Assembly: GCF_002443255.2 (NCBI RefSeq)
Contig: NW_019211457.1
Span: 16,044,374-16,108,373, forward strand
Origin: Varroa destructor
Taxonomy: Eukaryota > Arthropoda > Arachnida > Mesostigmata > Varroidae
DNA: 64,000 nucleotides
Direction of reading: 5' to 3'
Shown here: positions 24,664-38,696 of the stretch, piece after piece
Position numbering within the stretch: the first letter of the stretch is position 1
Layout of the letters: each line of letters begins with the position of its first letter
Translations under genes and position numbers: made by a program
Notes under the pieces: model-generated
Seen by the model: only the letters and a program-made list of their open reading frames with translations
Told to the model about the DNA's origin: nothing
Database searches by the model: none

Positions 24664-25414
24664 ACCGATCGAAAGAAGGGGGAAAGCCGAAACTCTTGCT
24701 GCTGTAAAAATGTGCTACAAAGTACAAAGATTTTTCGCTAACCTACAACCTGTACGAGAAATTTCAGTTCCAGGAGCGATTTTTGTTGTTGCGTTCACTA
24801 GGCTAACCGTAGTCCATAGCTAATATGGAAGGCGCTCACATAGATTCTTTACGTTTCGGTGTATTATAAATCGCAGGATGGAGTGTGTAGACGGCTAAAA
24901 GAAACGCACAATATAATTTATAGGGAAAACATATATTTTGTAATATCAGTCAGCTGACGGCCCCTGTCAACTGGGTGCTGATCTTGCTAACATTGGCCGG
25001 TAGGTGGTTTTCCGTGTCACACAAAATAGTAAACCTCGGTTTGTCAATGAATCGTCCAATTTACATGTGTACAAAAGCTATTTTTTATTATTATTTCGCT
25101 CTATTTTAAACATGTCTAATTATCCAAAGGGAAATCCCAGAGAACGTCATAACGACTATGTAAAGGAAACGAGATTCGCGTTCCGGGCTATGTTCATAGA
25201 TGATACTAAAAGCATCATTGGCGTTTATAGTTATAGAAAACGATAAATAACACGACCCTATTATTTCTCGCCCTACAATGTTACCAGACTGGCCGTACGC
25301 TCATACGGTTCTGGACTTGCGAAATACCACAGTATTCAGCAGTTACTGTGTCACCCTCTAACAATAAAAACCCGTGCGATTTCGCCATTAGAATAACAAC
25401 CTAATCCGTAGATC

Positions 25415-25445
<31 letters not shown>

Positions 25446-28400
25446 AAGAGAACGAACGGTAGAGAACAGGCTTTGTCATCTTATCGAAAGGATTTAATTT
25501 AGGCTTTATTCAATTAAGGCACATAGGGCAAGCAGAATTGCAGTTCGAACGCGAGAAGGCGCATTAGGCGTAAGACTTAAAATCAATACCGTGCAAAGTC
25601 ATGTACCAGCTAAGTTTAGGACACGATCCACGAGAAGGTTAAGAACTCGGTGCCCACTAAAGCTAATAATAATTAGCCATAGATATAATTACGTACGGTG
25701 AGCGGTCCCGCGCTTGCGCCCGACTCTAACTTAATTGTCTAACAGGGTTTAGACTGGTACGAATAGGATAACAGGGTTGAAAAATAACGCGCCAACATTT
25801 GCTTCACGAATGAACGATTCGTTGAACAAGCATTGAATCTGTAGTTCTGAACGTTTGGTATACGAAGTGGGAACGTATTGAGTACTACCGCCGATGTCAA
25901 TTCAATCATGAAAAACAAATAAATCCGTTTTATAAACTGCCATACGATGTCGTTGTTAATCGTGGCTAAAAACGAATTAGCCAAAGCTTTTGGCCAGTCC
26001 TGTCTTTGCAACTTATGGTAGTTCTAGGAGAGAAGAAGTTAATTTGGCGTAAGCTTAACTTACAACCCGGCAATTTCAAAACGACTGACTTAGAGCTAGT
26101 CGTAGTATATAAAAATCTACGATTGCATTGATGATCGAGTTTATTATGGGAGAAAAATCCATGGAGCGGTAACTGTGGGTCATGAAGTATGTCATACGAT
26201 CACGTAAGCAAACGATAGAAACGGCTCTTAAATGTCTCACTGTTTGACGATAACTGAAATGCAATTACAATGGAGAAATACATTTTGAACAGTCTGTGTC
26301 TATACAATGGATCAACTGAAAAATGATTACTAGTTTTTTTTGATAAATAAACTTCTGTGACTGGTAAGGCTTTTCTTAAAGACAAAGACGCTAATAAACG
26401 TTTTAGCTCGTGAGAATCTATAGGCACTTCATAGGTTACAGATTGTTTTAGTTAACTAATTAATCAGGATAATTATAAGATACTATCTTACACTGAATAC
26501 ATTTCTTCAAGGTACACTGATTGCCTTAACCTGGTGCGCCCAACTAAGAAATTGCGTAAACCTATAGCACTGGAAAAAAGCTTGAAGATTGCTTTGCAGA
26601 CATCTGTAACAAGTTAGAAAACGAATGTGGGTCTATAAAATAGTTTTCAGCATATTTAAAACCACTAAAACCCATAGAACTGGGTTCGCTTTTAGATACT
26701 CTCATTTAATTCCCAAGGTGTGTTTGGATGGCTTACAAGGTCACGCGACCTTTGTCACGTTCAGGAGTTACGGAGCACCCTGCATGGATACTAGGTAATT
26801 ACTAATCGAACAGTTTGTTCTATCACAGAACTTAATATCATGATCATTGTTAGGTATTACCGACAAGCAATCAGGTATCAGTTTGTTGAAAACGAAAATT
26901 TGAATTAAACGAGACGGAAATAACGCACGGGAAGATGACCCTGGACCTTGTCAACGGTCAATAATGGCCTTACCTAACTGAAGCACAATCACGAATTGCT
27001 TATCTTCGGGTCTTCACCATATGTGACTGGATTTCATTAGCTGGATGGGAATCAATTCTGCTTAACACACATACATACAAATGACTATATAAGAGATAGC
27101 AAGCTACATAGAGAAGGATCTTCTCATGGACGCTGCGCCTTGATATATCACTCGCCAAAGCGATGAAGTTATTTTCAATAGTAATCTCCATTGAACTGTC
27201 TATCTGGAAATGAGAAATTAGGAAAGGCTGTCGAACAGAAGGAAAGCAATTCAGTTTTATAGTTCAAAATACAACGAAATGCAGTGCGACGGAGGGAATT
27301 CCAGCGTAACCGCGCACCATGGACATCATTGGGTCAGGTTGAATAGAGGGTTGAATGGGCATATAGAGAGCTTCTAACTCTGATTGATTACATGTGTTGT
27401 TTGCTCTTTCTGATAAGCTAGAGCAGTAAGCGTGTCGGCAGTCATCCCGTGCTTCACCTGTTTACCTACGTGGCTCCGTAACCCTATATGCAGAACGGTT
27501 GGCCTTAGACTATAGGTCAAACGTAGAAGTAAGGGTTGCGCTGTCGTTTCGAAATCGCTGAGATACGGCAATGCTGAATAAGAATGTAATTCTATTAAAC
27601 TTCATCTATAGAGCAAAATTATATAAAGATTTCCCAGCCGTATCTAGTCTATGCATTTTCTAGAAGGAAAGCAGACCATAGTAATATAAGAGCGCTTTGT
27701 TAAAATCAGCTATTTCGTCTACTTTATAAATACACATCCGGATAAACGTTTTTACCCAAACAGAGTTTAAGCGCCCGATCTTGCTGATCACAAACCATGT
27801 TTGCATGAATTATTCCTGGATCACCAAAATGTAGCACAAAGTAACACCTATTTCCTGTCACTGTTGGCACTACGTCCTCACTACACCAATTAATTGTCTG
27901 AGGGTGTTGTGCGATCTTGCCGTTCGAGACGAGCCAGACCCGTGCAGTGAACCCCTGTTATACGGTCGTTCCAACGTCATAGCAACGGGCTTATTGTCTC
28001 TATAAGGCCAACCCACAGAAGTGTTTTTCCATATAAAGTGTTCGACCCAGTTGCCCATGCCCAGTTGAATGGCATTTCGATGCTGCGACTTGCCACACCT
28101 TTGATTAAACATAAGATCGCTTTCTATCTATTGAAAGAGAAATGGCTGGGGGAGTGACGAACTCAGCTAAACATCAACCGCATCTACTATTTACTCAGGC
28201 AAATATATTTACATGTGTATGTGTGTGCTCTATGTTAACGGGGAGTCATATAATTGATACAAATAAAGTCTATATTTTGCTTCATGTTGACATGATGGCG
28301 CTGCTGTTGCTCCCGGTTGTGTTGTTGTTGGTGATTATAACAATGACATATAACATGTAGGTGCCGCGCCCACGAGAGTGTTCATTTGATTCTCCGTTAG

Positions 28401-28966
28401 ACGTCTTTCCGCCGCGTTTTAAGTTTAGCTATTGACTTCGCTTACGGTGTCGATATTGGGGGTACTAGTAACGGCAAATAGCAAAGACACTGTGACGACA
28501 AAATCGAACGTTCACGATGCTCGAAATGGTCGAATTCTGCCTCCTTTCAAATCCTGCCATAGCAAAAGAGGTGCTTCGACTCATTTCAATAGTTAGATAG
28601 GTCTGAGTTTATTTTTTAGACGTATATGGATAGGTATATGGACATATTTTTTGCCACGAATATGCATGACGACAATGATCCCGTAATTGAGCGAAGCCTG
28701 TCCTTGAAGTAGCCTTGCGACTCAGTCGGACTACTATTGATGGGCAATAACGGTCTAAAGTCATATAGAAACTGTATTTGTATAAAATAAACATCTGTCA
28801 TGTTCAAAGTTTCTCTTACCAGATACGCTTGTCTATTCGATGGAGTCGATACCCTCAGAACATGATAATATGTATAATCCAACAAATCTGTTGGATCGAT
28901 TCCTCAATCTCGTATCGCTTAGCGATCTATTGCGACACGCATCGATTGAAGGCTTCACTGGAAAGT
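24664..28966. other. No recognised gene
   Basis: Holds the A27 run at 25416-25442. An 80-codon + frame (25004-25246) ends with a stretch containing FIDDTK, which alone is too short to call a LINE reverse transcriptase. Other frames are short. Confidence 0.45.
25416..25442 (+). repeat. A27 homopolymer
   Basis: This is the longest A run in the window. It may be the tail of a retroposed sequence. I see no matching direct repeats flanking it and no element body upstream. Confidence 0.9.
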
Positions 28967-29173
28967 CTAAATAACTATTACTTTCCTTAGCATCTTATCA
29001 TTTTCGAACGTGGCTTCCCTTATCCTTTTTTCCTCTCTAATAATTCTCTCAGAAAAATCTGAAAAAACACAAATGAGAATCCCAGCCGCCTCCAATCGAT
29101 GTTCGTTAATTAACCACTGAATTTTTCTCTCTAGTTCGCATACTAAACGTGGAAGAAGGTGATACTTGCTCAT
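28967..29173 (-). CDS. Unassigned 68-codon open frame
   Basis: The translation looks protein-like by composition. An amphipathic Leu/Ile-rich first half is followed by a charged segment (FSERIIREEKRIREATF) that could form a helix. No family is recognised. There is no supporting splice site at the start, and the frame stops without a clear polyadenylation context. A chance frame is fully possible. Confidence 0.1.
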   Translation of the reverse strand: MSKYHLLPRLVCELERKIQWLINEHRLEAAGILICVFSDFSERIIREEKRIREATFENDKMLRKVIVI

Positions 29174-32100
29174 TATTCAAGAGAGGTACCGTTCGCGTCT
29201 TCTGGACCGTCGAAGCGCCCCTCGACGAAGGACGCCAACGACGACACCCACTCAACGCCTCCAACTATCGCCACCTGTATCGGTCTTAGCACAGCCACCA
29301 GCCCCCCTGCTCGCCACTAGTTTGATTCAATGTCAACGAAAGTACATAAAAGAGTTCCAACAACGAGCAGTAGGCGCAGCAGCGGATACCGCGTTAACTA
29401 TTCATACCAGCTCCTTGCGGTACATCTTGCTTACAGCATACTTTGCTGCAGCCTCAAACCCCTGTTTCACTCCGCTGGCCCCTCTAACAACATACTTTAC
29501 CTTATACAACAAGCATAGGATAACACCCATTGCCCATGAGTACTTGGGGTGCTCCGCACTGCGTGCTTGTGCGTATTGAGGCAAGCCGGAGAGGCTAAAG
29601 TATAGTTTATACAGGCACTCTATCAATCCTCGCAGTGCAGAAATAGTTCTACGCATATCCTGCTTTCAAGACCGTCGATACCAAGAATGAGCGCTGGTAG
29701 CAATAATGGCTCAAGTTGCCCTTGCCAACATGATTGAGTGTAGTAGGTTGAAATGCTAGAAAATTTTACCTTAACAACCCTTATATCAGTCGCTACAGGT
29801 TCTTGCGTTGCGTTGTATAATAAGTCCGTCGATTATGAAGTAGTGAAGCAACTGAGGAAATGAGCACTGAGGGGTCCAACATGGGTCCCGCCACATTTCG
29901 GCCACTATGAATAGAAGTAGTCGAAGAGAGAGAAAATAATAATAACAAAAGGATACCAAAAGTGGTTTGGGAATGAACGGCATGGCGGTACGGTGGCACA
30001 GTGGCTTACGCTCTGAGAAAGTAAATAGACGAACACGGGGGTTTGGTCGAGGCGGTAGAACGTACGGGCATGTTGAACCCCATAAAGAGAAAAAGGCAAA
30101 AATAAGACATTAGCCGTTGTTGTTGTGTTGACTGGGTTCAACCATATACGGCTAACTATGTAAGTTCCGATAATACATACTGCAGGCGCTAAGAGCTGGA
30201 CACAACGCAGTTAGACAGCGCCGTTGACCTTATCGGCACGTCTACGCTACGACACATCGTTGAGTTGGCTTAAGTGTGAATTCACACCCGCTAAATATAA
30301 ACACGCGAGAAAAGCTAAAACAACCAACAGAGGATCTTCAAGCAACAGCAGATAAACCTGGCCTCGGAAAATGTTATGAGGGTATGTGTCGTCTGCTGTA
30401 AGTATTTTGTTTAGGTCTGGTCACGTGGATGTGCGAGCGTCCCAGCAATTCGTGTTAGGCGATGTCGACTATCAACTAATAGAAGCAATACCCTGTTCTA
30501 AACAAGGCAGAGTAATTAGCTGAAGCATGCGCGTGTATTGGCACGTGCAACGTCATTTGTATCCTCACTTAACAAGATAAAAAATGTCTGACCATACAAT
30601 AGAAAACTAGGACGCTATAGCATCCGTTTCGGAATAGAGAACACTTTTTTTTTTAAACATGAACCCTATAACTCGCCAGTGAGCATCTGAGCTGAAGATA
30701 TCTTGTAGACATGCTCTAAAATGATTAACAATCAGTTGACGATCGTATGCGATTAGTAAATAACTAGCTGTTTTGACTTAAAAAGACACCTTTTTTTTTT
30801 GTTAGTCCCTAACATGCGCACCAACACAGTCAAAATAGTTCTTACTCTTCAAAAATGTATGTTTCGCTCAATTTGACAATTATAAGTGAATTGTGTTGTC
30901 GTATCATTGGAACTTTTCATTTTATCATATATATTCGATGCGCAAAAGCACAATGCATGATTTTAACGCAAATAAGATCAGCAATTTCAGACGGCGCGTA
31001 TTTTTGACTGTTCTCTCTTACGTGATGTTAGGGTCTGTATCGAACCACTATGCCGTCAACACAGTTGTCTGATACGCGCACCTATCGTGCAATCATCATG
31101 GATAACACTGCATGAAATCGACGTTCTAGATCGTCGAAGCGCACCACGAGGGGGCAGTTGGCTCACCGACTCAGCCGGCGAGCGGCACCAGCACAAGCAG
31201 AATGCTTCATTTTATTGTATCACAAAAGGCCGAACAACGACAAGCAGATCGACGCGAATCTTGAAATTCGTCATCGAAGCAAGAAGCACTCTCGACTTTG
31301 GGGGATTGGAAATTTCGCGGGCCTTAGAATCGCCATCGCAAATTTAGCAGACGAACTAACTGGTAGCAGAATAAAGTGGCAGGGCAATGCACGCTGCATC
31401 TACACCTGCCTCTCTTTTATCGGATCGCAGCTCGGGTGAAAGGGAGACACGGCAGTTATCACTTGCTAGTACATTGAGACGAAGCAAGGCTAAATTCTGA
31501 ATATCTGTCTACGTATAGAGTGTATGTTATGATTACGCTACGCTGCCCAAACGTAACTAGATAGTAAACTAATATTAACAAGTTCTGTTATTTAACAATA
31601 ACAATCTGAGTCTTATCTTCGATTAAATCTAGAGCTTTGTGGGTATAAGTTTAGCGCTCTATTGCCCTCAGCATTCATTGATGCTATTCTTTGTTCAATT
31701 CATGTTTACTTCATTGTTTAATGAACCTTCCTGTTTATCTAAAACTCTATTTATGGTGTGTTTTTCGTCCAGTTAAGTTCGTGAAAATAATGTGTTATTA
31801 ATAATTTGTTTTTTAGACGTATTTCATCAAATATAATATTTTGGTGCCTGACAGCGCGGAACGGCGTCCAAAATGCTCAAAATTAGCAAAAAAAAAAATA
31901 GAGCTAAAATCAAATCAAATTTTAAAATTTTCAATTCTAAGCGTACATTGTTTCAAGCTTAAACCATTGTGTTCAAAAAAAAGTGTCCAGTACAACTGTG
32001 AATCGAAGATAATCGTTAAATAAACAATAGTAGGTATTAGAGATATAAAGCTTTGAGATAACTATGGTTTTATTATGGACTAATTCCCGAGTTTCGCCCT

Positions 32101-33180
32101 GTGCATCACTGATACTGATACGTATCGTTTCATTCGTTTCAATAGACTATGGGTAGATATTTGATTCAAATCAGTTTTGCCTCGTGAATATTTGACGATC
32201 GCTCGTCCACCAGGATTAACCAAAGCACATACGGCATTACCATTTTAAAATTGAATTTCCCCCACAGGGCCATACGTTATAAAGCGTGCTTTATACTGGA
32301 TATATCTAGCATGAACTCTTACCGTACCCAGTTAAGCCATTGTGTATTCGGGACAACAGGACCCAAGTAGAAACACAAGGAATAGTCGGTGAACGACGTC
32401 CACCAACAATGTGGTTCGTAGAGCATTTTCATATTAATACCACCCAATCTTGGATTGAGAATGTAAACAGTCTGCGCATCTTATAGCTTATATGCTTATA
32501 TAACTTTACTATATAAGTAAAAGATAAGAAAAAAGTCATGCAGCTTAATGGTAATGGAAAGTACCTCATTTCGCTTATCCCTTCCACATAGATAGCTGCG
32601 TTTTTTATACACAACATATGTGGTTACTCCATGTTCTAGAATCAACTTCAACGACAGACCAATGCCGCCACCATATCGAGTGTTTCTGGGAAGACTAATA
32701 ATGATATTAATACTTAAAGTTGTGCTATGATGTCCCATACGTAACGATTGCCTAATACGTCAAGCTAATGCGTCAAATCGAAAAATAGCCGCCAAAGAAA
32801 ATCCTATTCCGGCCTTCACAGTGATCCTCCGCTATCCACGCTTACGTTGCTTACAATCCAACGAGGAACAACTAAAGACAGCACACTTTACACTATAGCC
32901 TATACCACCATACAGCTGAGGCTTCCAACTGCCCTCTCACTAGCAACCTCATAAAATCCTCATAGAGCTTCTTTCAATGGAGCTCACATCCACCCGCGTC
33001 TCCCCACGAGCTCTTGCCCAGTTCCCGTACCCCCCGGGAAGTGACCACAGGCGTTTGACGTAAGTGTAAGCGGACAGACGTGCAGGGCTGTCCTATATTG
33101 CCCCACTCTCGTACCCAGACAGCATAAACCGTCTGAACGGACGCAACAGCAGGAGTAGGAGCGTAAGGCATTATAATCTC
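29174..33180. other. No recognised gene
   Basis: Begins with a GC-richer patch (29170-29580) carrying overlapping frames on both strands; the + frame is Pro/Thr/Ala-rich with no domain. T10 runs lie at 30645-30654 and 30791-30800, and A11 at 31888-31898. The part from 31500 to 32100 is strongly AT-rich. Confidence 0.5.
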
Positions 33181-33219
33181 ATGATAATAATAACAATAAT
33201 AATCTTAATAATGATGATA
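33181..33219 (+). repeat. Imperfect (AAT)n/(ATG)n run
   Basis: ATAATA units broken by AAC, CTT and GATGAT. It makes low-complexity hydrophobic starts in the frames that cross it. Confidence 0.7.
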
Positions 33220-36200
33220 GTCATGACACTGCTAGCCGCTTCCTTTGGCAGCCAGCTCCTCTGTCTCCTGTTATGTAGCCATTGGGAACTTACGCTGCGT
33301 ACGGGTTCAATGTGTATATTCGTGTCGGTGTACTCTATGCAAAAGTCGCTCTGTCTTAATTTCATTAAAGTCTCTTCTCGCCCACGCTACGGCAGCTGTC
33401 GGTAGCACTTTTTTCCTCCCGAAACTCCTGCGTGGCGTTAGGGACCCCTCGGCCAAGCAGCCTTCAGCGTTAGCGTCGTTGGAAACCTTTGTCGACGCGG
33501 CAAGCCAAAGGCGGCGGCAGTCTGGGTGGCGGCAAAGGCAAAGCGTACGCGTGCTATTGTTATTATTAATGCTAATATAAAGTGACAGACAGCTATTAAA
33601 AGGAACAGAAAAAAGATAGGGATGCAGGAAGGAACGAAGTACCGCCAGCCGGAGATCAAGGCGTTCGGGGACTAAGCGCAACGATGGCGGAAACCCACAG
33701 TTGCTCCAAGGGTACTTTAGTGGCTTTATGGCCTCAAGATCAGGTTAGTGGACATATGCTAGGAAGCTGCGAAGGTACGCGTTCGAGCATGGGCTAAAAG
33801 ATATACAAAATAGCGTTCACGAGTGGGAAACCGTCCATTTATTGCATATTTTATTTTCTGTTTTTGTATACAAGATAAAGTATCCCAATTTCTTACGTTA
33901 GGGTATTCTGATGATTCGGGTAAGATTTGTAAAAATTCTGAAGGATCTTGAAGTGATTCTTCAAATTTAAGTGGACTTCAGTGAGGTGTCTAAGTAGACC
34001 CCAGTTAAATTCAATCTATTCTAATTCGGTGTACAGTATCTAAACGGTAACATAAGAAAACAATTTACTAACTTCCGTTCATAACGTCAAATTCTAATTT
34101 TGGAATAATCGGTTAGTACTATACCTACTACAGTCGAAAACTCATTCATCATTTACCCCATCCCCCTTTGCTGTTGTCTCCTTAAAAGCTCTTTTTTCAC
34201 CATCCTGGCTTGACGGCTTCTCATTTACACCAAGATACTAGTACCCATGTCCCATTTCTAACAATTAAACGCTTGCCTTTGAGGGCATCGAAATAGAGGC
34301 GCTGTAGCCACGCTCTGTTCCTTAGTAGTCACCTGTGGCCTGAACAACATAGCTGGTCAGGCCATAATTTTTCACCTCACCAGCCTTAGCTAAAGCGGTC
34401 AAACTGAAGCAAGCTGGGCCCGCTACACCGCTGGTCAACTCTTCATCACTGCCACTCGTGTTCGTTGTTTGACAAAACGAGAGGCTGGTCATCGCCCAGT
34501 GTTAGCTGGCGTTTCGTTCATTTTTTCGTTCTTCTCTAATGGATATTTGCATTGTAAATGCGAAACCATTTATGGTCGCTGGCAACTCTCGTCGGTCATC
34601 GTTGTCGTCAGTGAGGCGACCCGCGAAGTTGCGCGATCAGCTGTGCCTAAGCAGCTGCCTACATTGCTTACTGCCCCTGTAGGGCTTTCGTTGGCAAAAT
34701 ATCTGCTGCGTTATCAGCGAGGGGTGCTTTCGAGCAAACGTAGGATCGCGGTATTCGTTTAGATCGTGGACAACCACCCCCGACTCGCGGTAAAAGAGTC
34801 GAAGAATGGACGCCTGCACGAGGTTATCTTGGCTTGCTGACCTGACCCCACGTTCAACGCGTACTAAAGAGCAGGAGCGTTACTGAAAGAGGACGGTGAA
34901 TGTATGATCCGGGGCTATCAAATCTGTCGTATATATTTATTTATAACTTTTATTGCTATTAGCGATGGTGGTAGTGGTCACGTTGACAGCTAGAAGAAAA
35001 GTGGAGTTAACGCCAATATGAATTAAGGTCGAACGGGGATGGTAAACGGTGGACAGTAACGGCGACACCCAATATTCGGTGGGAATGTTGTCCGTTATCA
35101 TAACCTCTGTTGCCTGCGGCCTTGACGATATGAGTAGGACTGATTTTTGGTTTTCGTTATCCGCGAGTCTGCCAGCACCGTATCACAGTATCCTGTAATG
35201 AGTTGGATTTCCTGGGAATCCATTTTACAGCGGTCCGTTATAGACACCGTTTGAACAAGAAAAGAATGGATTTCCTAACCGAATATAATCATGTATGGGT
35301 ACATTGTCAACTGGGCCTTCTTTCAACGATTTCAAGTAGATCCTTCATATTTTTGGCTCGTTTGGGTGCCGGGTAGGTGGGGCGTGTGCTAAGATATTTT
35401 GGGCTGCGCGAAAGCTATCGTTGCCGTCATTTTACGACCTTAGGCTTAGGGTAAAATCAACGCTCAAAAGATAATATCACTATTCACCATCAAGCATTTT
35501 GTAGGCGCAACACATAATACTATTGCTTAGGGGACGTCGTCGGTTAGTTCAGGTAGACTGTAGCTGACATTCGAGTATGAACGCTTTAGACAAATCATTC
35601 GGGCATCCTTTTTGTTTGCATATGATTTTAGAATCACTGGGCTTTTTCGCGCATGCGCCTAGTCTGATATCAACCTTTTCCTGACTCTCAAACGGTATTG
35701 TTAGCAATAGGTCTACCAATATGATTTACAGCCTTATATTATTGCTTAGGTATTTACATTCACACACTGTAACTTAAATGATGTCTAACGCTATCTATGG
35801 GAGTGTTTCGATCACGGTCCTCCCGATACGTAACCTGCCCTCACCGTTTGCTGAATAGTGGGAAGCAATCTGCTTTGACGATTTCCTTTTCGCCTTCGTT
35901 GTACCGGATCGCCTTCTGATTCTCAATGGCATTTTTTTAGGCTTACTATAGGATCGCACGCGATAGTTCAACTAGGCCGAAACATTGTTTCCTTTCAGTT
36001 TCGACTGTTCATCGACTACAAAGTTAAGGTGACATTTTTAATCTATCGTGGTCTTGACACACATCGTAATTTCATGGCAGCGTAAAGAACGTCCTACTAG
36101 AAAAGGAGTACTGAGGCTGGCCGTGGACCCTTAACTAACATTACTCCGTGCCGATGGTAGGATTTCCGAGATCTTATAATAGTCATGAGCCGGACAACTT

Positions 36201-37605
36201 GTGCGAGCTATCCTAGCCTCTATTATTAATGATTGTGTCAAGATGACATCGTCGAAAATGACTCCCACGCACAGAGGTTGTCAGTTATTCTACTATGGCG
36301 TAACCGCGGTACATACAAGTTACAAGACAGATCAGGAGGATGCGATCATCCCTAATCATTAGCCAGCGCTATGTAGGAAAACAAGCTGTTACAGTATGTC
36401 GATGCGTGAATCTGCTATGAAACCATTCTGATAGGTTTAGCGCTGCGAACATTGGAGTTCTTACTATTCTACCAAAATAAAACTAAAGAAGGAACTGTTT
36501 TCATATCTAGCAACTGACGAAGCCGTACCGGCTAAGGACAGGCGGTCGTATTATTACATATTAAATTTCAATATTGTGCGCGCACCCGTGCGCCTTTGGC
36601 TGTCTTAGTCAGACGCTCAGATGCTCCGGGTGTAGACTGAATCGTTACTCGAAGCTGTGGTGAAAGCGGCGACGTTTGAGAGCTTTGTTTGCTCCCTGTA
36701 CATATCGATGTAGGCATGCAGCGGTAGACGAAAAGTAAACCTAGAGCTATCCTAACTTATAGATCAATTCATATGCGCGATCACGAAAGGCCGACCGATG
36801 TAAAGAGGCGGCAACAACTGGAAGCTAAATGATATGCCCAACACTGAATCTCCGATCGAAGAACACCAGCGGGGTCACCGCACGGTGGTTTGCATTCAGA
36901 CGCGTTATTATACAATGGTCGAGCCGAATAACGGCATAAAATGATCTACAACGATTCGATAGCAGCCGTCATCGACAATTCTGTAATTGTTTCAACGGAC
37001 TAGATAATTACCGATGAGGTATAAGTATGAAGTTGTTGTTCGAAACAAGAAAAATACATGCGCAGTCTTTCAGTTTGTGATCTTCGCTCGTACTTTGAAG
37101 TGAAGTCAGATGGAGCGGATTTTTTTAATAGAGGAAAATGCATAAAAATTAGGAATATACATTAGTATTATAAGTATGTTCCGATAATCAGCTAGCAGTT
37201 GTTACGCCACGTACGTGCGTATACGTCTCCCGAACGTTCACCTCAAGCTACTGCAGACTGATGGAAAGCTTGATCGCAGCATCTCGTAGCAATATCCGCA
37301 AACCCTTAGGAACAACGCGAAATAGCGCTGCAATTCTTACTTAAACGTTGCTGAGATAGGAGATCGCAGACGCGGCCGGGACAGCTTTTAGCACGGCAGC
37401 TAACTGATCCGAGTTAGACAAAATGACTCTATTCATAAAAATTGATTATTTCCTAGTTGTTGCCTAAACTGTCAGCCAAACCCACAACCAATGACCTAAC
37501 CTCACATTAATCCGGAGAATTTCTTCGCAGCTAAATGATATTATTATCACTTACACTTATCAAGCATTTAGGCCATTTAATAATCCATTATGTTTACCTC
37601 CCAGC

Positions 37606-37630
37606 TGATTTGTGCTTCGCACACAAATCA
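37606..37630. repeat. Hairpin, 9-bp stem and 7-base loop
   Basis: Arms tgatttgtg (37606-37614) and cacaaatca (37622-37630) are exact complements around cttcgca. Confidence 0.85.
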
Positions 37631-37928
37631 CTGCATAGATTTATTATTTCTTTTTTGACCAGTTAGCAAAAACCTGATAGGCTGTTATCTAAAGTGAGAA
37701 ACTATGGCCAAGCTGCAGGCCTCTCGAATTCTCGTTGTTATAGCCAGCTTTCACCACCTGTGCTGTTAGGCCCTCGAGTTCTGTTTTCGCTCTCGTAACC
37801 AAGCTCAACCAGTCGTCGGTCCTGATTTAACCTTTTTTAATGTCCACTTTATTTGTATCTACTCCGCAGGCAGAATGCAGCCCATGCCTACTCTCTATCC
37901 ATTCGACCTGAGCTCCTATATGTACTGG

Positions 37929-37945
37929 GTGTGTGTGTGTGTGTG
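37929..37945 (+). repeat. (GT)8 microsatellite
   Basis: Eight GT units and one G. Confidence 0.85.
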
Positions 37946-38661
37946 GCCTGTTCCTCGCTGGCCTGCCACTCGAAATGTCGCAATGAAAAATGAACAGAGA
38001 GATGGCCCGCGATTGCGAAACTCGGACCCCTCCCTAAGCATGGCACAGAAGCCAACAATCCGTCCCTCCGATCCGAAGCCTTGATAAACTCAACCTGATC
38101 ATTCAACTCGGAATACGCGCACCGCTCAATAGCAAAATAGCGTAGATGCGATGTCGTTCAAACCCGAAAACCACCCTGATCCCGAAACACGAAGCCGATT
38201 GTTGACTGCATGGTGGAACTTCAGCATCCCTCCACCGTCTCCAAACGGCCGAGGAAACACAGAAAGCAATGGACTGGTCCTCAGTTAGTTTTAACTGGCC
38301 TTCGGCGTTATCCTTCGCTAGCCTGAACTGTTTATTCCCTAACTCTCCACCGACGTATAATTATGTTTCCTTATATCTTGAAACGCGACACACACAGGGT
38401 GCGTATAACGGTTATAGCGAGTATACAGTACAGCTGCCATGTATGTTATACAATTACATCGTCGCTTTACCGATTAACCTGACGGAAAGCTGACGTTATT
38501 GTTAGTAGGTCGCATTTCGAGTGGAGATTGGCGACAATGGCTACGGCGCTAGGTGCTATTAGAGTCAACAACGATTACACTCCCAACTGAATGTCTCCGC
38601 CCTATACGTCCCTTCGCAACGGTGATTTCTCTCTCTTAAGTGCTATCTCTTATAAATTCGC

Positions 38662-38666
<5 letters not shown>

Positions 38667-38695
<29 letters not shown>
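38667..38695 (+). repeat. (TC)14 microsatellite
   Basis: Fourteen TC units and one T, followed directly by agaga, so the right end can fold back on the repeat. Confidence 0.95.

Positions 38696-38696
<1 letters not shown>

Larger units (their letters stand above)
33220..38666. other. No recognised gene
   Basis: Overlapping frames on both strands at 33.2-33.7 kb and a 97-codon + frame at 34469-34762 lie in GC-richer DNA; none shows a recognisable domain. From 34900 to 37800 almost no open frame is present. A hairpin (37606-37630) and a GT run (37929-37945) follow. Confidence 0.5.

Noticed and set aside
25004..25246. FIDDTK in an 80-codon frame, like the catalytic motif of LINE reverse transcriptases
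   Set aside because: A single four-residue motif without the upstream Pro-Gln-Gly block or the correct spacing is not evidence.
29994..30054. A box tggcacagtgg followed 46 bases later by a B-box-like string
   Set aside because: The B box matches at only about half its positions and no tRNA fold can be drawn.
29190..31150. The same seven-residue string (LDRRSAP) in two frames about 2 kb apart
   Set aside because: The DNA match is only about 11 exact bases; hundreds of such pairs are expected in 64 kb.
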